A stretch of DNA of 64,000 nucleotides from Curtobacterium sp. MCJR17_055. Its GTDB lineage: Bacteria; Actinomycetota; Actinomycetes; Actinomycetales; Microbacteriaceae. Location of the stretch: assembly GCF_003224335.1 (NCBI RefSeq), contig NZ_QKLF01000001.1, forward strand, positions 372,001 through 436,000, read 5' to 3'. Within the stretch, counting starts at the first letter, position 1; each line of letters begins with the position of its first letter. Below the pieces are notes generated by a model. It was not told the origin of the DNA. It saw nothing but the letters and a program-made list of their open reading frames with translations, and searched no databases. Shown here piece by piece: positions 8,759-19,565 of the stretch. Position numbers and translations under genes: made by a program.

Positions 8759-9787
8759 GTGCCCATCGCAACGCCGGACCAGTACGCCGAGATGATCGAC
8801 CGCGCGAAGGCCGGGAAGTTCGCTTACCCCGCGGTCAACGTGTCATCGTCCCAGACCATCAACGCGGTCCTCCAGGGTCTGACCGAGGCCGGCTCCGACG
8901 GCATCATCCAGGTCACGACCGGCGGCGCGGACTACTTCGCCGGGCACACGGTCAAGAACCGAGCAGCCGGCGCCCTCGCGATGGCCGCCTTCGCGCACGA
9001 GGTCGCGAAGAACTACCCGATCACGGTCGCGCTGCACACGGACCACTGCCCGAAGGACGCCCTGGACGGCTTCGTGCTCCCGCTCATCGCGGCGAGCGAG
9101 GAAGAGGTCCGCGCTGGCCGCAACCCGATCTTCCAGTCGCACATGTGGGACGGGTCGGCGGTCCCCCTCGACGAGAACATCGAGATCGCCAAGACGATGA
9201 TCGAGAAGACGCGGAACATCAACGCCATCCTCGAGGTCGAGATCGGCGTCGTCGGCGGCGAAGAGGACGGCGTGCAGCACGAGGGCACGAACGACGCGCT
9301 CTACACGACCTCGGGCGACGTCGAGCGGGTCGTCGAGGCACTCGGTATGGGCGACCAGGGCCGCTGGATCGCCGCGCTGACCTTCGGCAACGTGCACGGC
9401 GTCTACAAGCCGGGCAACGTGAAGCTCCGGCCCGAACTCCTCGGCGAGATCCAGGACGCCATCGCGCAGAAGCACGGCACCGGTCAGAACCCGCTCGACC
9501 TCGTCTTCCACGGCGGTTCGGGGTCGACCGACGACGAGATCCACCAGGCGGTCCGCAACGGCGTCATCAAGATGAACATCGACACGGACACGCAGTACGC
9601 GTTCACGCGGTCGATCGCCGGCTCGATGTTCTCCAACTACGAAGGCGTCCTCAAGATCGACGGCGAGGTCGGCAACAAGAAGCAGTACGACCCGCGCGCC
9701 TGGGGCAAGGTCGCCGAGACGGCGATGGCCGCCCGCGTCGTCGAGGCCACGAAGGTCCTCGGGTCCGCGGGTCAGTCCCAGAGCTGA
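8759..9787 (+). CDS. fba: Class II fructose-bisphosphate aldolase
   Basis: 342 residues, GTG start with Shine-Dalgarno GAAGGAG (8746-8752) 6 nt upstream. Zinc-ligand region HTDHCPKDALDGF and phosphate-binding FHGGSGST are present, with NIDTDTQYAFT near the C-terminus. It performs the reversible cleavage of fructose 1,6-bisphosphate into dihydroxyacetone phosphate and glyceraldehyde 3-phosphate. It stands alone with its own terminator and faces away from glpX. Confidence 0.97.
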   Translation: MPIATPDQYAEMIDRAKAGKFAYPAVNVSSSQTINAVLQGLTEAGSDGIIQVTTGGADYFAGHTVKNRAAGALAMAAFAHEVAKNYPITVALHTDHCPKDALDGFVLPLIAASEEEVRAGRNPIFQSHMWDGSAVPLDENIEIAKTMIEKTRNINAILEVEIGVVGGEEDGVQHEGTNDALYTTSGDVERVVEALGMGDQGRWIAALTFGNVHGVYKPGNVKLRPELLGEIQDAIAQKHGTGQNPLDLVFHGGSGSTDDEIHQAVRNGVIKMNIDTDTQYAFTRSIAGSMFSNYEGVLKIDGEVGNKKQYDPRAWGKVAETAMAARVVEATKVLGSAGQSQS

Positions 9788-9817
9788 GCAGCGAGCACCC
9801 GGCCCGGACCGGGAGGC

Positions 9818-9846
9818 ACGGGGCACGTCCGACGGACGTGCCCCGT
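9818..9846 (+). terminator. fba terminator
   Basis: A 13-bp perfect stem (arm ACGGGGCACGTCC, 9818-9830 with 9834-9846) with a 3-nt loop, followed by TCTG. A GGGAGGC core at 9811 lies just before it, as in many hairpins of this window. Confidence 0.8.
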
Positions 9847-9903
9847 TCTGCGTCCCGTGGCCTCTGCTGCGTCCGCCCACTGCCGCCGTGCCACGATGGA
9901 CGG

Positions 9904-11163
9904 ATGACCGTCGACGCCATCGCCAGCGAGTTCGCCCACTTCGTCACGGAGTCGCCGACCGCGTTCCACGCCGCCTCGGTCGCGCGCGACCGCCTGGTGG
10001 CTGCCGGGTTCACCGACCTCGCCGAGACCGACGCATGGCCGACCGAGCCCGGGGCCTACGTCGTCGTCCGCGACGGCGCGGTCATCGCCTGGCGTCTCCC
10101 CGGAGGAGCCACGGCGACGACGCCGTTCCGCATCCTCGGCGCGCACACCGACTCCCCCGGGTTCCGGATCAAGCCGAACCCGTCCGTCCGTGTCGGCGGC
10201 TGGGAACAGCTCAACGTCGAGGTCTACGGCGGCCCGGTCCTGTCGACGTGGTTCGACCGTGATCTCCGCATCGCCGGACGGGTCGTCCACGCCGACGGCA
10301 CCGCGAGCCTGTTCGACACCGTGGACGCCGTCGCGCGGATCCCCAACCTCGCGATCCACCTCGACCGCGGCGCGAACGACGGCCCGGGCATCGACAAGCA
10401 GCGCCACACGCTGCCGATCGTGGGCACCGACGGGACCACCGGCGGCACCGACGTCGAGGCGTGGCTGCGCTCCCGACTCGGCGAGACGGCCGTGGCGTGG
10501 GACCTGTTCCTCGCCGACTCGCAGGCCCCGTCGCGGATCGGCATCGACCGCGCGTTCCTGGCGTCGGGCCGGATGGACAACCTGACGAGCGTGCACGCCG
10601 GCCTCCGCGGGATCGTCGAGGCGCCGGGCGACGGCGACCACATCCCGGTGTTCGCCGCGTTCGACCACGAGGAGATCGGGTCCTCGTCGCCGTCCGGTGC
10701 CGGCGGGCCGTTCCTCGAGGACGTCCTCGCCCGCGTGCAGGAGGGGCTCGGGGCGAGCCGCTCCGAGTCCGCCCGCGCCTTCCGGGCATCGTGGCTGCTG
10801 TCGAGCGACGCGGGGCACCTGGTGCACCCGAACTTCTCCGAGAAGCACGACCCGACCAACCGCCCGCGCCCGGGCGGTGGCCCGCTCCTGAAGATCAGCG
10901 CGAACCAGCGGTACATGACCGAGGCGAAGGGCACCGCCGTGTTCGCGGCGGCGTGCGAGTCCGCGGGCGTGGCGTTCCAGCCGTTCGTCAACGTGAACAC
11001 GATCCCGGGCGGCTCGACGATCGGACCGATCGCGGCGACGCGTCTCGGCATCCCGACGATCGACATCGGCGTCGGTCTGCTCTCGATGCACTCGGTGCGG
11101 GAACTCGTGCACGTCGATGACCTCGCCGACCTGCACGGGGCGGTCGCCGCCTTCCTCGCCTGA
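9904..11163 (+). CDS. M18 family aminopeptidase
   Basis: 419 residues. The di-zinc peptidase motifs are seen in order: GAHTDSPGFRIKP (metal His and Asp), SGRMDNLTS, FDHEEIGSSS (catalytic Glu pair) and LSMHSVREL near the end (last metal His). M18 enzymes remove N-terminal acidic or other residues from peptides in the cytosol. A CACGAT box ends about 8 nt before ATG 9904, so the mRNA may be leaderless. Specificity cannot be read from the sequence. Confidence 0.95.
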   Translation: MTVDAIASEFAHFVTESPTAFHAASVARDRLVAAGFTDLAETDAWPTEPGAYVVVRDGAVIAWRLPGGATATTPFRILGAHTDSPGFRIKPNPSVRVGGWEQLNVEVYGGPVLSTWFDRDLRIAGRVVHADGTASLFDTVDAVARIPNLAIHLDRGANDGPGIDKQRHTLPIVGTDGTTGGTDVEAWLRSRLGETAVAWDLFLADSQAPSRIGIDRAFLASGRMDNLTSVHAGLRGIVEAPGDGDHIPVFAAFDHEEIGSSSPSGAGGPFLEDVLARVQEGLGASRSESARAFRASWLLSSDAGHLVHPNFSEKHDPTNRPRPGGGPLLKISANQRYMTEAKGTAVFAAACESAGVAFQPFVNVNTIPGGSTIGPIAATRLGIPTIDIGVGLLSMHSVRELVHVDDLADLHGAVAAFLA

Positions 11164-11185
11164 CGGCGTGGCATCGGCGCTGGGC

Positions 11186-11917
11186 CTAGCCTCCGGCGGC
11201 CTGCCGCATCATCGCTGCGACGAACCCGTCGTCCCGGAAGACCACGGCGGCGAACACCACCGCGCTGAGCAGGGTCGCCACCGCTCCCCCGAGCAACGGC
11301 ACCCAGAAGCTCCTCCGACCTGCGCGGAGCCGGACGACGGACCACCAGAGGACGAGCGCGAAGACCACGAGCATGACGACCGAACTGATCATCGCCGCGC
11401 CGTTGAGCGCTCCGGGGTCCTGCAGAGCGGTGTAGTTCGTCTCGAGCTCCTCGCGCACCGTCGAGGCGACGGACCCGATCGAGAGTGACTGGACGACGCT
11501 CACGAGCCCCATGCCGAGGAGCACGAAGGTCAGCAGCACGTCCACGGGGGACGCGCCGAGCCGTCGGGCGGACGCGGCGTCCCCGGTGGTCGCCGTCCGG
11601 TCGGCCGTCGCAGCAGCTCGTGCTCGGACAGCGGGACGACCCGACCCGCCGGTGGCCCCGGGAGCGGCCGACGCGGCAGCGCGCTCGCGGTCCTCGCGTT
11701 CCTGACGTTCCTGTTCGACGAGGACCGGGTTCACCCAGCCCTCGGGCGCGTACTCGCCGTACTGCGGAGCCGGTCGCCCAGCCGGGACGGCGCCCGGGGT
11801 CTGCGTGGCGGCACCCGCGGTATCGGGGGCGATCCGGGCCTCCTGAGCGTCCACGGCCGTGGTCCCGCGCGGCGGGACGACGTCCCACCCGGTCGGGCGT
11901 CCGTCCGGAGCGCTCAT
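11186..11917 (-). CDS. DUF6264-like membrane protein
   Basis: 243 residues. The N-terminal 130 are disordered and rich in Pro, Ala and Arg with a conserved-looking [12 protein letters not shown]; the C-terminal half has three membrane segments (about 140-160, 185-205, 213-232). It matches my memory of the DUF6264 family of Microbacteriaceae, found beside ispH. ATG 11917 overlaps the ispH stop by 4 nt, implying translational coupling. Function unknown. Confidence 0.75.
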   Translation of the reverse strand: MSAPDGRPTGWDVVPPRGTTAVDAQEARIAPDTAGAATQTPGAVPAGRPAPQYGEYAPEGWVNPVLVEQERQEREDRERAAASAAPGATGGSGRPAVRARAAATADRTATTGDAASARRLGASPVDVLLTFVLLGMGLVSVVQSLSIGSVASTVREELETNYTALQDPGALNGAAMISSVVMLVVFALVLWWSVVRLRAGRRSFWVPLLGGAVATLLSAVVFAAVVFRDDGFVAAMMRQAAGG

Positions 11918-12978
11918 CGGGTGCGCCCGCCCAGCGGACGCGTCGGCTTGCCGTCGGCGTCGGTGCGGAGTTCGCGCGGGAGGGAAAACATGAGGTCCTC
12001 GTGCGCGGTGACGACTTCCTCGACCGTGCCGTAGCCGGCGTCGGCGAGTTGGTCGAGCACCTCGGCGACCAGGACCTCCGGGACGGAGGCGCCGCTGGTC
12101 ACGCCGACGGTCTCGACCCCGTCGAGCCATTCCTGCCGGATCTCCTCGGCGTAGTCGACCCGGTGCGCGTCCTTGGCGCCGTACTCCAGGGCGACGTCGA
12201 CGAGGCGCACGCTGTTCGACGAGTTCGCGGACCCGACCACGATGACCAGGTCCGCGGCGGGTGCGACCTTCTTGACCGCGACCTGCCGGTTCTGGGTGGC
12301 GTAGCAGATGTCGTCGGAGGGCGGGTTCTCGATCGACGGGTACTTCTCCCGCAGGAGCCGGACCGTCTCCATCGTCTCGTCGACGCTCAACGTGGTCTGT
12401 GACAACCACACGAGGTTGTCCGGATCGGGGACCTCGAGCGCGGCGACGTCGGCCGGGCCGTTCACCAGGATCGTCCGCTCGGGCGCGTGACCCATGGTGC
12501 CCTCGACCTCTTCGTGGCCGGCGTGCCCGATCAGGATGATGGTGCGCTCCGCCTTCGCGAACCGGGAGGCCTCGCGGTGGACCTTCGTCACGAGCGGGCA
12601 GGTGGCGTCGATGGCGTGCAGGTCGCGTGCAGCGGCTCCGGCCACCACCGCCGGGGAGACACCGTGCGCGCTGAAGACGACGTGCGACCCGCGGGGCACC
12701 TCGGCGACGTCGTCGACGAACACGGCGCCGCGCTGCTCGAGTGTGGAGACCACGTGGACGTTGTGGACGATCTGCTTCCGGACGTACACCGGCTCGCCGT
12801 ACTGCTCGAGCGCCTTCTCGACCGCGACCACGGCGCGGTCGACCCCCGCGCAGTAGCCGCGCGGCGCCGCGAGCAGCACCCGCTTGCTCCCGCTGACCGG
12901 CAGGTCACGCAGGCGTCCGCGCGCTGCGGGGACCCGCGGCGGGGCGAGCGGGACCGAGTGGCCGTTGGTGATCGTCAC
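11914..12978 (-). CDS. ispH: 4-hydroxy-3-methylbut-2-enyl diphosphate reductase
   Basis: 354 residues from GTG 12978. The three Fe-S cluster cysteines lie in [22 protein letters not shown] and [11 protein letters not shown], and [10 protein letters not shown] is the substrate-binding loop. It catalyses the last step of the MEP pathway, giving IPP and DMAPP, which feed UppS in this window. TATCAT lies 7 nt upstream of the GTG, favouring this start over in-frame upstream codons that would run into xseA. It is divergent from xseA across 124 nt. Confidence 0.95.
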   Translation of the reverse strand: MTITNGHSVPLAPPRVPAARGRLRDLPVSGSKRVLLAAPRGYCAGVDRAVVAVEKALEQYGEPVYVRKQIVHNVHVVSTLEQRGAVFVDDVAEVPRGSHVVFSAHGVSPAVVAGAAARDLHAIDATCPLVTKVHREASRFAKAERTIILIGHAGHEEVEGTMGHAPERTILVNGPADVAALEVPDPDNLVWLSQTTLSVDETMETVRLLREKYPSIENPPSDDICYATQNRQVAVKKVAPAADLVIVVGSANSSNSVRLVDVALEYGAKDAHRVDYAEEIRQEWLDGVETVGVTSGASVPEVLVAEVLDQLADAGYGTVEEVVTAHEDLMFSLPRELRTDADGKPTRPLGGRTR

Positions 12979-12985
12979 GTCCCCG

Positions 12986-12991
12986 ATGATA
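12986..12991 (-). promoter_or_regulatory. -10 box of ispH
   Basis: TATCAT on the minus strand, 7 nt before GTG 12978; fits a leaderless start. Confidence 0.55.
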
Positions 12992-13102
12992 GGTGAGCAG
13001 GACCCGCGCAGCCTGGGCACGGACGAGCCCGTGGAGAACGCGCGGACGGCCGGGATGTCACCGGCGTCCGACACCATGGTCCGCACGACCGGGAGGAGCA
13101 CG

Positions 13103-14368
13103 ATGGCGATCGAACAGGGGCCGCCCACGGCGGAGGACCCGTGGCCCGTCGCGCTGCTCGGCGCGAAGCTCCGCGACTGGATCGACCGCCTCGGCGTCGC
13201 CTGGGTCGAGGGTGAGATCACGCAGTGGAACGTCGCCGGCGGCAACGTCTACGGCAAGCTCAAGGACGTCGAGGTCGACGCGACCGTGTCCTTCTCCATC
13301 TGGTCGAGCGTCCGCTCCCGGGTGCCCACCGACCTCAAGCAGGGCGACCGCGTCGTCGCCGCCGTCAAGCCGAACTACTGGGTCAAGGGCGGCTCGCTGA
13401 CCATGCAGGTGGTCGAGATGAAGCACGTCGGGCTGGGCGACCTGCTCGAACGGCTCGAGCGGTTGCGGCGTGCCCTGGCGGAGGAGGGGCTGTTCGACCC
13501 GTCCCGCAAGAAGCGTCTGCCCTTCCTGCCGCACCGCATCGGCCTCATCACCGGCAAGGACTCCGACGCCGAGAAGGACGTCAAGCGGAACGCCCAGCTG
13601 CGGTGGCCGCAGGTCGAGTTCCGGACGGTGCACACGGCGGTGCAGGGCGACCGTGCCGTGGCCGAGGTGACCGCGGCGATCCAGGAGCTCGACGCCGACC
13701 CGGAGGTCGACGTCATCATCGTCGCTCGTGGTGGCGGCGACTTCCAGAACCTGCTGGGCTTCAGCGACGAAGGCCTCGTCCGCGCGGCCGCCGCGGCGAC
13801 GACACCGCTCGTGTCGGCGATCGGGCACGAAGCCGACCGGCCGATCCTCGACGAGGTCGCCGACCTCCGGGCCTCCACCCCGACCGACGCGGCGAAGCGG
13901 GTCGTCCCGGACGTGGCCGAGGAGCTCGCGAACGTCCGTCAGGCCCGAGCCCGTCTCGGCCTGCGGCTCTCGCACACCCTGTCGGTCGAGGCGGACCGGA
14001 TCGCCGCGCTGCGGTCCCGGCCCGCGCTCGCCTCGACGGCCTGGCTGGTGGACACACGTGCCGAGGAGGTCGCCCGTGACCTCTCCCGCGCCCGGGAGCT
14101 GCTCGACCGTCGGATCGAGCGGTCCCACTCCGACGTCGGGCACCTGACGGGGCGGCTCCGGGCCCTGTCCCCGCGCGACACCCTCCGACGCGGGTACGCG
14201 ATCGTGCAGACGCAGGACGGCGCGGTGGTCCGCGGCGCGGACGAGCTCCACGGCGCCACCGCGGTGCACGTGACGCTCGGAGCGGGGACCGCGGTCGGCA
14301 CGCTGGAAGCGGACGGGCCCGGTCCGGACGGATCGGGCGCCGGCGGGGCGGCCGAGGACGCCGCCTGA
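13103..14368 (+). CDS. xseA: Exodeoxyribonuclease VII large subunit
   Basis: 421 residues from ATG 13103, with GGGAGGAG about 5 nt upstream. An OB-fold (about 18-110, starting [18 protein letters not shown]) binds single-stranded DNA; the nuclease core contains [28 protein letters not shown] and [17 protein letters not shown]; a coiled coil follows (about 275-370) and a short C-terminal domain ([11 protein letters not shown]). With XseB it degrades single-stranded DNA in both directions. The last 25 residues are Gly/Ala/Asp-rich. Gene xseB follows after 145 nt with its own promoter. Confidence 0.96.
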   Translation: MAIEQGPPTAEDPWPVALLGAKLRDWIDRLGVAWVEGEITQWNVAGGNVYGKLKDVEVDATVSFSIWSSVRSRVPTDLKQGDRVVAAVKPNYWVKGGSLTMQVVEMKHVGLGDLLERLERLRRALAEEGLFDPSRKKRLPFLPHRIGLITGKDSDAEKDVKRNAQLRWPQVEFRTVHTAVQGDRAVAEVTAAIQELDADPEVDVIIVARGGGDFQNLLGFSDEGLVRAAAAATTPLVSAIGHEADRPILDEVADLRASTPTDAAKRVVPDVAEELANVRQARARLGLRLSHTLSVEADRIAALRSRPALASTAWLVDTRAEEVARDLSRARELLDRRIERSHSDVGHLTGRLRALSPRDTLRRGYAIVQTQDGAVVRGADELHGATAVHVTLGAGTAVGTLEADGPGPDGSGAGGAAEDAA

Positions 14369-14501
14369 CGCGGGAGGCCCGCCCCGGTCGGTCCGTTCCG
14401 GCTCGGAGGCCCGTCCCGACCTCCCGGGCGACGCTCCGCCCGCCTCGGCGCGAGTTCTCCACGGACCCCGCCGGACAGCGGAACCGTCGGTGGCGGCTCG
14501 G

Positions 14502-14507
14502 TAGGAT
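14502..14507 (+). promoter_or_regulatory. -10 box of xseB
   Basis: TAGGAT, 6 nt before GTG 14514, placing the transcript start on the start codon. No good -35 is seen. Confidence 0.6.
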
Positions 14508-14513
14508 CGGACC

Positions 14514-14780
14514 GTGTCTTCCGAGCAGCAGTCCGAGCAGCCCGACGTCCGCTCGTTGAGCTACGAGGCGGCGCGTGACGAACTCGTCCGTGTCGTCTCC
14601 GAACTCGAGCAGGGGTCCGCGACCCTCGAGCGTTCCCTCGGGCTGTGGGAGCGCGGGGAAGCCCTGGCTGCTCGCTGCGAGGAGTGGCTCATGGGGGCCC
14701 GCGCGCGCCTCGACGCTGCGCGTGCCGCAACGGAGGACCGTCCCACGGCCGACGACTCCGCGGTCGGTGGTGCCCGATGA
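14514..14780 (+). CDS. xseB: Exodeoxyribonuclease VII small subunit
   Basis: 88 residues. The conserved [20 protein letters not shown] and [19 protein letters not shown] form the short helical hairpin that binds the XseA coiled coil. The Ala/Asp-rich tail after residue 70 is not conserved. It starts at GTG 14514 just after a TAGGAT box and overlaps the next gene by 4 nt. Confidence 0.93.
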   Translation: MSSEQQSEQPDVRSLSYEAARDELVRVVSELEQGSATLERSLGLWERGEALAARCEEWLMGARARLDAARAATEDRPTADDSAVGGAR

Positions 14781-15415
14781 CCGATCCGGACACCGGTCGA
14801 CCGATCGTCGCCGAGCTCGGCCGCCCGGAGACCGCCGAGGAGACCTGGGCGCGGAAGGACACCGCCCGTCGTGCGCGGCGTGAGCACCAGACGGCGTTCA
14901 ACCTCGTCCTGGCGCTCATCGCGTCGCTCGGCATCGTGCTCTTCCTGGTGGCGGTCGTGGTGCGACCCGACCAGGCCGTCGACCGCGCCGTGGACTACCG
15001 CCAGGTGGCACAGCAGGCGGACGTGTCCGGTGCCACCCTCCTGGTCCCGACGCTGCCGTCCTCGTACACCTCGAACCACGCCGACTACGAGTCGGGCTCC
15101 GCTCGTGGGGTCGCCGTCTGGACGATCGGCCTGCTGACGCCGGACTCGCAGTACATCGGCATGCACCAGGGGATCGACGCGAACGACACCTGGATCGCCG
15201 ACCAACTGGACCAGAAGCCGGCGACCGGCTCCCGCGACATCGGTGGCGTCGAGTGGACCGTCTACGACCGTCGCGACGAGGGCAAGGACGCGGGCAACAA
15301 CGCGTACGCCCTCGTGACGACCTCCGGTCGGGACACCGTCGTGCTCGCCGGCACCGCAGACGACCGCTCGTTCCGCACCGTCGCGACCGCGATCGGCGAG
15401 GAACTCCGGAACTAG
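14777..15415 (+). CDS. DUF4245 membrane-anchored protein
   Basis: 212 residues; ATG overlaps the xseB stop (ATGA). One membrane helix (about 50-72) follows a charged cytoplasmic segment, and an outside domain of about 140 residues contains [29 protein letters not shown] and [15 protein letters not shown], typical of the DUF4245 family. The family is common beside xseB in Actinobacteria. Function is unknown; an extracytoplasmic location is inferred from topology. Confidence 0.85.
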   Translation: MTDPDTGRPIVAELGRPETAEETWARKDTARRARREHQTAFNLVLALIASLGIVLFLVAVVVRPDQAVDRAVDYRQVAQQADVSGATLLVPTLPSSYTSNHADYESGSARGVAVWTIGLLTPDSQYIGMHQGIDANDTWIADQLDQKPATGSRDIGGVEWTVYDRRDEGKDAGNNAYALVTTSGRDTVVLAGTADDRSFRTVATAIGEELRN

Positions 15416-15513
15416 CCGCCGGCGGCCGGTCCTGCGGCCGACCGCGGCCAGCACCGGCCGAGAACCACCACGAACCCGTCCCGAGAACCCGAACGCCCGA
15501 GGAACGACACACG

Positions 15514-16128
15514 ATGACCGACCGCGCCGCCTCCACCCCCGCCGAGGCCCTCCGACTCCTCGTCGAGGGCAACGCACGCTTCGCCGCCGACAAGCGCCGG
15601 ACCGGGCGGATCGACCCCGAGCGTCGCTCGGAGCTGCAGGGCTCGCAGGCTCCGTTCGCCACCGTCCTCGGCTGCTCCGACTCACGCGTGCCGTTCGAGC
15701 ACGTGTTCGACGCCGGCATCGGGGACGTGTTCGCGATCCGGAACGCCGGACAGATCGTGGACGAGGTCGTGCTCGGCTCCATCGAGTTCGCCGTCGTCGC
15801 GCTCGGCACGCCCCTGGTGGTCGTGCTCCGGCACACCAAGTGTGGAGCCGTCGCCGCTGCCCGGTCGGGTGAGCCCGTGCCCGCGCCGCACCTGCAGGCC
15901 CTCGTCGACGCCATCACGCCGAGCGTCGAGCGTGTCCGCGCCACGGACCCGGACGTCGCGCAGGAGTCGGTCGGTGCCGCACACCTCGAGTCGAGCCTGA
16001 AGACGATCCTCGACCGCTCCGGCGCGGTGTCCGACGCCATCGCGGAGGGTAGGTTGGCCGTGGTCGGCGCGACCTACGACCTCACCACGGGAGAGGTCAC
16101 GATCGACACCGTCGTCGGACAGGCCTGA
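15514..16128 (+). CDS. Beta-class carbonic anhydrase
   Basis: 204 residues. Zinc ligands are visible: the Cys and the Asp/Arg dyad in LGCSDSRVPFEHVFD, and His and Cys in LRHTKCGAVAAA. NAGQIVDEVVLGSIEF is the conserved dimer segment. It interconverts CO2 and bicarbonate, supplying carboxylases. ATG 15514 is preceded by CGAGGAACGAC, a usable Shine-Dalgarno. It lies between DUF4245 and fumC on the same strand with 98 and 165 nt gaps. Confidence 0.95.
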   Translation: MTDRAASTPAEALRLLVEGNARFAADKRRTGRIDPERRSELQGSQAPFATVLGCSDSRVPFEHVFDAGIGDVFAIRNAGQIVDEVVLGSIEFAVVALGTPLVVVLRHTKCGAVAAARSGEPVPAPHLQALVDAITPSVERVRATDPDVAQESVGAAHLESSLKTILDRSGAVSDAIAEGRLAVVGATYDLTTGEVTIDTVVGQA

Positions 16129-16293
16129 CGGGTCCGTGCGGCGGACGCCTGCCCCGTGGGGACACGGGTGGGCGCCCGGACGGACCACGTCCGACGACGA
16201 CACCGCCCCGGCAGCGACGAGCCGCCGAGCGGACACCGACACCGCCCGCGACCGCGACCCGGTGTGAGCACCACGAGGAAGGACCACGACGAC

Positions 16294-17706
16294 GTGACCG
16301 ACACCACCACCCCCGCTGACGGCGAGTTCCGCATCGAGCACGACACGATGGGCGAGGTGCGGGTCCCCGCGTCGGCGCTCTACCGTGCGCAGACACAGCG
16401 GGCCGTGGAGAACTTCCCGATCTCCGGCACGGGCCTCGAGTCCGCGCAGATCGTGGCGCTCGCGCGGATCAAGCGCGCCGCAGCCCTGGTGAACGGCCGG
16501 CTGGGCATCCTCGACGACGACGTCGCCCAGGCGATCGCGACCGCCGCGGACACCGTGATCGGCGGCGAGCACCACGACCACTTCCCGGTCGACGTGTACC
16601 AGACCGGTAGCGGCACCTCCTCGAACATGAACATGAACGAGGTCCTCGCCACGCTCGCCTCCCGGACCGCCGGGACCGAGGTGCACCCGAACGACCACGT
16701 CAACGCTTCGCAGTCGTCGAACGACGTCTTCCCGACCTCCGTGCACGTCGCGGTCACGGACGCCCTCATCCGTTCGCTCGTGCCGGCACTCGACCACCTC
16801 GCCGAGGCACTCGAGCGCAAGGCGACCGAGTGGGCCGGCGCGGTGAAGTCCGGCCGCACCCACCTGATGGACGCCACGCCCGTCACCCTCGGCCAGGAGT
16901 TCGGCGGGTACGCGCGCCAGATCCGCCTCGGCATCGAGCGCCTGACCGCCACCCTCCCCCGCGTCGCCGAGGTCCCGCTCGGCGGCACCGCGGTCGGCAC
17001 CGGCATCAACACGCCGAAGGGCTTCCCGCAGCAGGTCATCGCGCAGCTCGCGGAGGACACCGGACTGCCGATCACCGAGGCGCTCGACCACTTCGAGGCG
17101 CAGGGAGCCCGCGACGCCCTCGTCGAGGTCTCCGGTGCCCTCAAGGTCATCGCCGTCAGCCTGACGAAGATCAACAACGACCTCCGCTGGATGGGCTCCG
17201 GCCCGAACACCGGGCTCGGCGAACTGCACATCCCGGACCTGCAGCCGGGCTCGTCGATCATGCCGGGCAAGGTGAACCCGGTGATCCCCGAGGCCACGCT
17301 CATGGTCGCCGCGCGGGTCATCGGCAACGACGCGACCGTCGCGTGGGCGGGCGCGTCCGGCTCGTTCGAGCTCAACGTCGCGATCCCGGTGATGGGCACG
17401 GCGCTGCTCGAGTCCATCCGTCTGCTCGCGAACAGCACCCGCGTCCTCGCCGACAAGACCGTCGACGGGCTGGAGGCCGACCTCGAGCGGGCGCGCGCAT
17501 TCGCCGAGTCGTCGCCGTCCATCGTGACGCCGCTGAACCGCGTCATCGGCTACGAGTCGGCCGCGAAGGTCGCGAAGACGGCGGTCGCCCAGGGCATCAC
17601 CGTCCGGGAGGCGGTCGTCGCCCTCGGCTTCGTCGAGCGCGGCGAGGTCACCGAAGAGCAGCTCGACAGCGCCCTCGACGTCCTCAGCATGACCCGCCCC
17701 GCCTGA
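16294..17706 (+). CDS. fumC: Class II fumarate hydratase
   Basis: 470 residues from GTG 16294, with GAGGAAGG about 11 nt upstream; a second GTG 10 codons earlier is possible. Seen in order: [37 protein letters not shown] and the signature [12 protein letters not shown]. It hydrates fumarate to malate in the TCA cycle without an iron-sulfur cluster. A 52-nt hairpin lies between its stop and the convergent phoH gene. Confidence 0.96.
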   Translation: MTDTTTPADGEFRIEHDTMGEVRVPASALYRAQTQRAVENFPISGTGLESAQIVALARIKRAAALVNGRLGILDDDVAQAIATAADTVIGGEHHDHFPVDVYQTGSGTSSNMNMNEVLATLASRTAGTEVHPNDHVNASQSSNDVFPTSVHVAVTDALIRSLVPALDHLAEALERKATEWAGAVKSGRTHLMDATPVTLGQEFGGYARQIRLGIERLTATLPRVAEVPLGGTAVGTGINTPKGFPQQVIAQLAEDTGLPITEALDHFEAQGARDALVEVSGALKVIAVSLTKINNDLRWMGSGPNTGLGELHIPDLQPGSSIMPGKVNPVIPEATLMVAARVIGNDATVAWAGASGSFELNVAIPVMGTALLESIRLLANSTRVLADKTVDGLEADLERARAFAESSPSIVTPLNRVIGYESAAKVAKTAVAQGITVREAVVALGFVERGEVTEEQLDSALDVLSMTRPA

Positions 17707-17720
17707 CCTCCGGTCCGGAC

Positions 17721-17807
17721 GAGACGCCGGCGTCCAATCCAGGACGCCGCCCTGTCGCCGAGACGCCGCCGTTCCCGGCGGCGTCTCGTGCGTCCGGCGG
17801 CGTCTCG
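17721..17807. repeat. Extragenic cluster of GAGACGCC/GGCGTCTC elements
   Basis: Four copies of the octamer GAGACGCC or its complement (17721, 17760, 17780, 17800) lie in 87 nt after fumC. Two of them form a 12-bp hairpin with a 4-nt loop (17760-17787). The same element occurs about ten times at 37000-37475. Confidence 0.8.
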
Positions 17808-17918
17808 TTCGTCCGGCGGCGTTCAACCTCGACGGACCCATTCGACGCCGGACCCGGTCCGCGCCGCCGGACCCGCCCCGCGCCTCCCGTCGAGCGCCGT
17901 CGCACCGGACGTCGGATC

Positions 17919-17970
17919 GCGCTGAGCGACACCCCTCGCGCCGACGAGCGCGAGGGTTGTCGCTCAGCGC
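17919..17970. terminator. Long hairpin between convergent fumC and phoH
   Basis: A 23-bp stem with a single mismatch (17919-17941 with 17948-17970, arm beginning GCGCTGAGCGAC) and a 6-nt loop. It has no T-tract but suits termination of both genes in a high-GC genome. Confidence 0.75.
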
Positions 17971-17998
17971 GGAGCGAGCCGGCCGGCCCGGCCCGCCC

Positions 17999-19348
17999 CT
18001 ACGCCAGGTCGGGCGAGTCCAGCAGCTCCGTCACGAGCGCCGCGATCGCCGAGCGCTCCGACCGTGTCAGCGTCACGTGCGCGAACAGCGGGTGCCCCTT
18101 CAGCCGTTCGATGACCGACGCGACCCCGTCGTGCCGGCCGACCCGCAGGTTGTCCCGCTGCGCCACGTCGTGGGTGAGCACCACGCGCGAGTTCTGCCCG
18201 ATGCGGGACAGCATCGTCAGCAGGACGTTGCGCTCGAGCGACTGCGCCTCGTCCACGATGACGAACGCGTCGTGCAGGGAGCGGCCCCGGATGTGGGTGA
18301 GCGGCAGCACCTCGAGCATGCCGCGCTCGACGACCTCGTCGAGCACGTTCTCGGACACGAGCGCCCCGAGGGTGTCGAACACGGCCTGCGCCCACGGGTT
18401 CATCTTCTCCGAGGCGTCCCCGGGCAGGAACCCGAGCTCCTGGCCGCCCACGGCGTACAGCGGGCGGAACACCATGATCTTCTTGTGCTGCTGCCGTTCG
18501 AGCACGGCTTCGAGACCGGCGCACAGTGCGAGCGCGGACTTGCCGGTGCCGGCACTCCCCCCGAGGGACACGATGCCGATCTCCGGGTCGAGCAGGGCGT
18601 CGATGGCGAGCCGCTGCTCGGCGGACCGCCCGCGGAGGCCGAAGACCTCACGGTCCCCGCGCACGAGCGACACCGAGCCGGCGGTGTGCACGCGGCCGAG
18701 TGCGGAGCCGCGCTCGGAGGAGATGACGACCCCGGTGTTGACCGGGACGCCGTCGAGGTCGACCGTGCGGAGCTCCTCGGTCTCGTAGAGCGCCGTGACC
18801 TGGTCGCCGGACACCTGCAGTGTGGTGATGCCCGTGTACCCGCTGTCGACGGCGAGTTCGGCGCGGTACTCCTCGGCGGCGAGGCCGATCGACGCGGCCT
18901 TCACCCGGAGCGGCAGGTCCTTCGACACGACCACCACGTCGAGCCCGTCGTTCGCGAGGTTGGACGCGACCGCCAGGATGCGGGAGTCGTTGTCCCCGAG
19001 TTGGAGCCCGGACGGCAGGACGGACTGGTTCGAGTGGTTCAGCTCGACGCGGAGCGAGCCGCCGTCCCCGACCGCCACCGGGAAGTCCAGTCGCTCGTGC
19101 TCGACCCGCAGCTCGTCGAGGATGCGCAGCGCCTGCCGGGCGAAGTACCCGATCTCCGGGTCGTTGCGCTTCGACTCGAGTTCGCCGACGACCACGACGG
19201 GCAGGACGACCGCGTGCTCGGCGAAGCGGAACAGGGCGCGCGGATCGCTGAGCAGCACGGAGGTGTCCAGCACGTAGGTGCGCTGGGCGGCCGACGTCGA
19301 TGCCGGCGCTGCTGACGAGGTTCCGCGGGAGACGTTCTGAGAGGTCAC
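17999..19348 (-). CDS. PIN-PhoH fusion: ribonuclease/RNA helicase-like ATPase
   Basis: 449 residues from GTG 19348, which has GGAG 5 nt upstream (an earlier GTG two codons up is possible). An N-terminal PIN nuclease domain (about 22-150) shows [12 protein letters not shown] and, later, [10 protein letters not shown]; the C-terminal PhoH ATPase (about 225-449) shows Walker [16 protein letters not shown] and Walker [13 protein letters not shown]. This is the PhoH2/YlaK type: ATP-driven RNA unwinding joined to a nuclease. It acts in the cytosol. A short antitoxin-like partner (PhoAT) seen upstream of some homologues is not evident here. Confidence 0.93.
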   Translation of the reverse strand: MTSQNVSRGTSSAAPASTSAAQRTYVLDTSVLLSDPRALFRFAEHAVVLPVVVVGELESKRNDPEIGYFARQALRILDELRVEHERLDFPVAVGDGGSLRVELNHSNQSVLPSGLQLGDNDSRILAVASNLANDGLDVVVVSKDLPLRVKAASIGLAAEEYRAELAVDSGYTGITTLQVSGDQVTALYETEELRTVDLDGVPVNTGVVISSERGSALGRVHTAGSVSLVRGDREVFGLRGRSAEQRLAIDALLDPEIGIVSLGGSAGTGKSALALCAGLEAVLERQQHKKIMVFRPLYAVGGQELGFLPGDASEKMNPWAQAVFDTLGALVSENVLDEVVERGMLEVLPLTHIRGRSLHDAFVIVDEAQSLERNVLLTMLSRIGQNSRVVLTHDVAQRDNLRVGRHDGVASVIERLKGHPLFAHVTLTRSERSAIAALVTELLDSPDLA

Positions 19349-19565
19349 GACCACTCCATCCCCGGGCCGCGAGCGACCCGGTCCATGTCCTCGACGCGGC
19401 CACTGGAGCGGTCCCGGAGCACCGACCGTGGCCGCTCCGACCGGGCGCGTTGCCCGATGTCGCCAAGCTACGACGGGTGGGCGCAGCGCACCAGCGACAC
19501 GCCTGATCGCGCGGTTACGGTCGTGTGTCGGCCGGCTGAACGGCCGGGAGGCGCGGCCAGCGCCC

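Noticed and set aside
16129..16293. A riboswitch in the gap before fumC
   Set aside because: No conserved riboswitch core was found; only generic GC hairpins.
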